Origin: an uncultured bacterium
GTDB taxonomy: Bacteria > Bacteroidota > Bacteroidia > Bacteroidales > Bacteroidaceae
Assembly (NCBI GenBank): GCA_945829115.1
Contig: CALZTP010000009.1
Span: 1 to 43,615, forward strand
Direction: 5' to 3'
Length of the DNA stretch: 43,615 nt
Shown here in pieces: positions 40,956 through 43,615 of this stretch. How positions within the stretch are numbered: the stretch's first letter is position 1; every line of letters begins with the position of its first letter. A program made the translations under genes and the position numbers. The notes under the pieces are model-generated. The model had not been told where the DNA came from and did not search any database. It saw only the letters and a program-made list of their open reading frames with translations.

Positions 40956-42902
40956 TTATTCCCTACTCTGCCTAACCTCCTCAATTCCTGGAATTGTATA
41001 TATGCTTTCCATTGCCGTCACGAGCTCATGTACTGAATGCACATAGAACACCACGAAGAGGTCAACAATCTCGTCGTTTGTGTCGGTGGTGAGAGAGTCG
41101 ATAGAGAGGTGTAGCTCGTCTGTGATTTTCTTTACAACATCAATAAGGAAATGGTAACGGTCTATGCCCTTGATCGTTATACCAACAGGGTAGACATGCT
41201 CTGGAGACTCTTCGAAAGGTACGGCAACAATATCATCTCCATTCTTTGAGGCAAGACGGATGCCCTCCGGACAGTTACGGCGATGAATCGTTATATTCCC
41301 TTCATAGTCTTTGATACCTATGGTTTCTCCACCAGGCAGAGGGCGGCAGATGGGGCAACGGAGGTATTGCTTCTCTGGCTGAATGGTAGAGAAATAGGAT
41401 TTTAGCGCCTTTCTCGCCTTGTAGGTCTTCACACAGTCGAGCCATTCGCTGTGAGGATGGAAGTCAGGCTCAGAGCCAATCTCTACACAGTCGCCACGTT
41501 TCAGAACAGTGGTCACTGCCGCCAACTTCCCATTTATCCTCGCATACTTCGCATGCAGTCCGAGGTCGGTATGCAGTTCAAAGGCGAAGTCAAGGGCAGA
41601 AGAGTCTTTTGGAAGAATGAGTGCCTCTCCTCGAGGTGTGAACACCATCACATCATCGTAGTAGAGAGAGGTTTTGATGTTTTCTATGAACCCTTGTCCT
41701 TCAGATTCATTCGCTATATCGCGGAGAATGCGGCGGAACTTCTCTATCCATGATGTGACATTGTCGAGAGAGAGCCCCTTGCCAACATCTCGTGTTTCTG
41801 CCCTTCGAGCAATCTCCGCCATGCATCCAAACTGCGACTCCTCCACCATTTTTGCAGAACATATCTGCACATCCTCCCAGAATCCCTTTTCTGAGAGCAA
41901 CATAACGTTTATTGATTTATATGAGTTCTCCTTTGCTTGGTCAATGAGGTTCTGGAACGTTCCTGGTTTCTCTCGGTAGTAGTCTGTTAGCAGAGAATAG
42001 ATTTTCAGACAGATATTCTTCTCTGTCAGCTGTTCCTCACAGTCTGTGAATGTGATGCGAACATAATATCTGTTGTCGAGATGAAGGAAATCCTTCTTTT
42101 GTGCCTTCATGCGACGCCAAAGACTGTATGGAGCTCGCCAATAAGCCCTTGCCTGCGCCTTGATGCCGTGTTGCAAGAGAAGGTCCTCAACATTCTTTGT
42201 GAAGACATCGAGACGGGCGGTGTTGGCTTCTATATCCTCGTCAATCATTCGTTTTATATCTGCATATTCGTCAGAGCAGCGGTATTGAAACGAGAGGTTC
42301 TCAAGTTCTGTCTTTACGTTGAAAAGTCCGAGGCGATTGGCAAGAGGCGCGTAGAAATAGTCGGTCTCACCAGCTATCTTCATCTGCTTGTCGGGGCGCA
42401 TGCTTGCCAGTGTGCGCATATTATGCAGGCGGTCGGCAATCTTCACCATAAGAGCACGAATATCGTACTGCATTGACTTTAGAAGTTGCTTATAGTTGTC
42501 AACCTGCTTAGAGGTTTTCGGATTCACCTTCTTCTGCTTTGTAACCGTGTTCACGAGGAATGCCACATCCTCTCCAAAACGGTCGCGGATATCCTTCGAG
42601 GTGTATTCCGTATCTTCCACAACATCATGCAGGAAGGAGGCGGTCACGGAGTTTGTGTCGAGCTTTAACTCCTCGGCAGCAATAAGTGCCACAGAGATAG
42701 GGTGGAGGATATATGGCTCCCCACTCTTTCTCTTCTGCAGTTTATGTGCGTCACGAGCAAATTCAAATGATTCGTGAAGCTGTTTTAATTGGCGAGGTGA
42801 TACACGCGGTTCCATAGAGCGGAACACCTCCTCTGCCTTCTGCTCAACAATTGCGTCATAATCTATCTGCGGCTGTATGCTGTCTGTACAATTAGTATCC
42901 AT
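40956..42902 (-). CDS. RelA/SpoT homologue with degenerate synthetase domain
   Basis: A 648-residue long-type RSH protein, shorter than the usual 700-740. The HD (p)ppGpp hydrolase domain is complete: YILHPISVA (His67), FLHDVVEDTEYT (HD at 92-93, ED at 96-97) and KIADRLHNMRTL (about 154-165). The synthetase region (about 246-350) is poorly conserved: the usual RxKDY and NGYQSLHT motifs appear as FQNLIDQ and ENSYKSINV, and the EVQIRT motif as EDVQICS. TGS domain about 418-476 (VMVFTPRGEALILPKDSSALDF) and a C-terminal ACT domain (about 575-648) are present. This suggests a hydrolase-dominant or regulatory protein, with true RelA/SpoT activity expected from another copy in the genome. It is transcribed alone from 42961-42992. 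Confidence 0.9.
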   Translation of the reverse strand: MDTNCTDSIQPQIDYDAIVEQKAEEVFRSMEPRVSPRQLKQLHESFEFARDAHKLQKRKSGEPYILHPISVALIAAEELKLDTNSVTASFLHDVVEDTEYTSKDIRDRFGEDVAFLVNTVTKQKKVNPKTSKQVDNYKQLLKSMQYDIRALMVKIADRLHNMRTLASMRPDKQMKIAGETDYFYAPLANRLGLFNVKTELENLSFQYRCSDEYADIKRMIDEDIEANTARLDVFTKNVEDLLLQHGIKAQARAYWRAPYSLWRRMKAQKKDFLHLDNRYYVRITFTDCEEQLTEKNICLKIYSLLTDYYREKPGTFQNLIDQAKENSYKSINVMLLSEKGFWEDVQICSAKMVEESQFGCMAEIARRAETRDVGKGLSLDNVTSWIEKFRRILRDIANESEGQGFIENIKTSLYYDDVMVFTPRGEALILPKDSSALDFAFELHTDLGLHAKYARINGKLAAVTTVLKRGDCVEIGSEPDFHPHSEWLDCVKTYKARKALKSYFSTIQPEKQYLRCPICRPLPGGETIGIKDYEGNITIHRRNCPEGIRLASKNGDDIVAVPFEESPEHVYPVGITIKGIDRYHFLIDVVKKITDELHLSIDSLTTDTNDEIVDLFVVFYVHSVHELVTAMESIYTIPGIEEVRQSRE

Positions 42903-42960
42903 AGTCTTTTGGTTTTATTTTCTGAAAAAAATAGATTACCCACATCAAGATAATTGGCAA

Positions 42961-42992
42961 CAAAGTTCGCAAAAAAAAACCAACCAGCCAAA
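42961..42992 (-). promoter_or_regulatory. Promoter of the RSH gene
   Basis: On the minus strand, TTTG (42992-42989), a 20-base spacer and GAACTTTG (42968-42961), one base off the TAnnTTTG consensus. Leader about 53 bases. Confidence 0.6.
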
Positions 42993-43030
42993 TTTTTTAT
43001 TAAAAAAATGCAGATTAAATAAAAAATATG

Positions 43031-43038
43031 TAATTTTG
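43031..43038 (+). promoter_or_regulatory. -7 box of the candidate small RNA
   Basis: TAATTTTG matches the Bacteroidetes -7 consensus; the -33 position shows only a partial match (AATG at 43007-43010). Confidence 0.5.
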
Positions 43039-43044
43039 CATCAT

Positions 43045-43124
43045 AAATTTTTCTACATCTTATCACAATAAGGCTATATGCCGAAGGAATTTGATCCTAT
43101 GAGCCCTCTTCTGAGGGCTTTTTT
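43045..43124 (+). ncRNA. Candidate small RNA (about 80 nt)
   Basis: A transcript starting a few bases after the TAATTTTG box would run about 80 bases to a textbook terminator: AGCCCTC at 43102-43108, loop TTCT, GAGGGCT at 43113-43119, then six T. A 20-codon frame (ATG 43078, MPKEFDPM...) spans the terminator, but a reading frame across an intrinsic terminator is less likely than a non-coding RNA. No known RNA family is recognised. Confidence 0.45.
43102..43124 (+). terminator. Intrinsic terminator of the candidate small RNA
   Basis: A perfect 7-bp GC-rich stem (AGCCCTC/GAGGGCT) with a 4-base loop followed by six T. Confidence 0.85.
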
Positions 43125-43469
43125 CATATATGAGTTTTAGATAAACCATAGAATTTAAGTAAGGGTTGCATAGCTTCATATCATATCCCGATGAAATCAT
43201 TCATTCAATTCGTTCAATTCGTGTTCACCAAATATAATCGGATTAAGCTGAAACAGATTAAGTTCCGAATAAGTTCCGATGATATTAAGAAAGAAATCTA
43301 CAGAAAATCCAATATTTTTCCACGGATGACACGGATATACACGGATTATACGGATAAAACGGATATATGAATTTTTATCAATAAATCTGACTTATTGAAC
43401 TTATTCGGTATGTCATCGGATAAGTCTGATAAGTTTAATTTATTGACTTTTATATTCTGAACATGATGA

Positions 43470-43536
43470 ATCCTGAAACCTGAAACCTGAATCCTGAAAC
43501 CTCCTGAATCCTGAAACCCTCTGAAACCTGAATCCT
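43470..43536 (+). repeat. CCTGAA-type short repeats
   Basis: CCTGAAACCTGAATCCTGAA-type units of 7 bases (CCTGAAA, CCTGAAT) recur about eight times with small insertions, in non-coding DNA. Confidence 0.8.
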
Positions 43537-43560
43537 TAACTATAATCCTAAGAAAAATCC

Positions 43561-43615
43561 ATCAGCAATCAATAATCAGCAATCAATAATCAGCAATCAA
43601 TAATCAGCAATCAAT
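43561..43615 (+). repeat. 14-bp tandem repeat at the window end
   Basis: ATCAGCAATCAATA is repeated exactly three times, with a fourth copy cut one base short by the end of the window. The array probably continues beyond it. Confidence 0.95.

Larger units (their letters stand above)
42903..43615. other. 713-base repeat-rich end of the window
   Basis: No protein gene is supported. Contents: the RSH promoter, a divergent -7 box and candidate small RNA (43031-43124), CGGAT-rich short repeats (43321-43370), an AT-rich stretch, CCTGAAA/CCTGAATC repeats (about 43470-43536) and a 14-bp tandem repeat running off the end. Confidence 0.7.

Noticed and set aside
43031..43138. 20-codon leader peptide gene
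   Set aside because: The frame passes through a strong intrinsic terminator and no gene follows on that strand; kept only as a note to the candidate small RNA.
43561..43615. CRISPR array or origin iterons
   Set aside because: 14-bp units are contiguous without spacers, and no replication gene is present.

Overview
The window looks like chromosome of a Bacteroidales bacterium, most likely a Prevotella-type (Prevotellaceae) gut, rumen or oral species. The signs are a SusC/SusD pair, a hybrid two-component regulator, DUF4957/DUF3826 pectin-locus proteins, type IX-like C-terminal tails (YNLAGQ/YTLQG followed by NGKK or NGRK), and repeated Bacteroidetes promoters of the form TTTG-N19/20-TAnnTTTG. 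The species assignment is inference; no rRNA or tRNA was seen.

Layout. 194-1249 is a nucleoside-hydrolase-like lipoprotein. 1373-2865 is a three-gene HipB/HipS/HipT-like toxin-antitoxin locus with three copies of a 16-bp operator-like motif in its promoter. 3334-19275 is a pectin (homogalacturonan) utilisation locus, all on the + strand: PL1 pectate lyase, secreted TIM-barrel sugar isomerase-like protein, DUF4957-type surface lipoprotein, SusC, SusD, a secreted protein of unknown role, GH28 polygalacturonase, a second PL1 and a DUF3826 protein. It starts from a clear promoter at 3149-3180 and ends at a strong terminator at 19297-19366. I found no other convincing promoter inside it, but several gaps hold inverted or tandem repeats.

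19977-24903 is mostly housekeeping: an AMP-forming acyl-CoA ligase, then folD and ffh on the minus strand, then a glycine-zipper lipoprotein. 25398-30102 is a probable operon of a GNAT acetyltransferase, an envelope protein and a third, multidomain pectate lyase; its promoter lies in the second copy of a duplicated 116-bp segment. 30317-37528 holds two large sensors in tandem: a full HTCS regulator, and a relative that keeps the propeller sensor, membrane segment and AraC domain but has no kinase or receiver. 37706-42902 carries O-acetylhomoserine sulfhydrylase, an SGNH hydrolase, a HIT protein and a RelA/SpoT homologue whose synthetase domain looks degenerate. The last 700 bases hold a candidate small RNA and several families of short repeats.

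How it works together (inference from families): surface PL1 and GH28 enzymes cut pectin, the DUF4957 lipoprotein and SusD bind fragments, SusC imports them, and one or both propeller sensors probably detect pectin oligosaccharides in the periplasm and switch on the operons. No GH105/GH88 unsaturated-uronidase, pectin methylesterase or 5-keto-4-deoxyuronate pathway gene is in the window, so the later steps must be encoded elsewhere.
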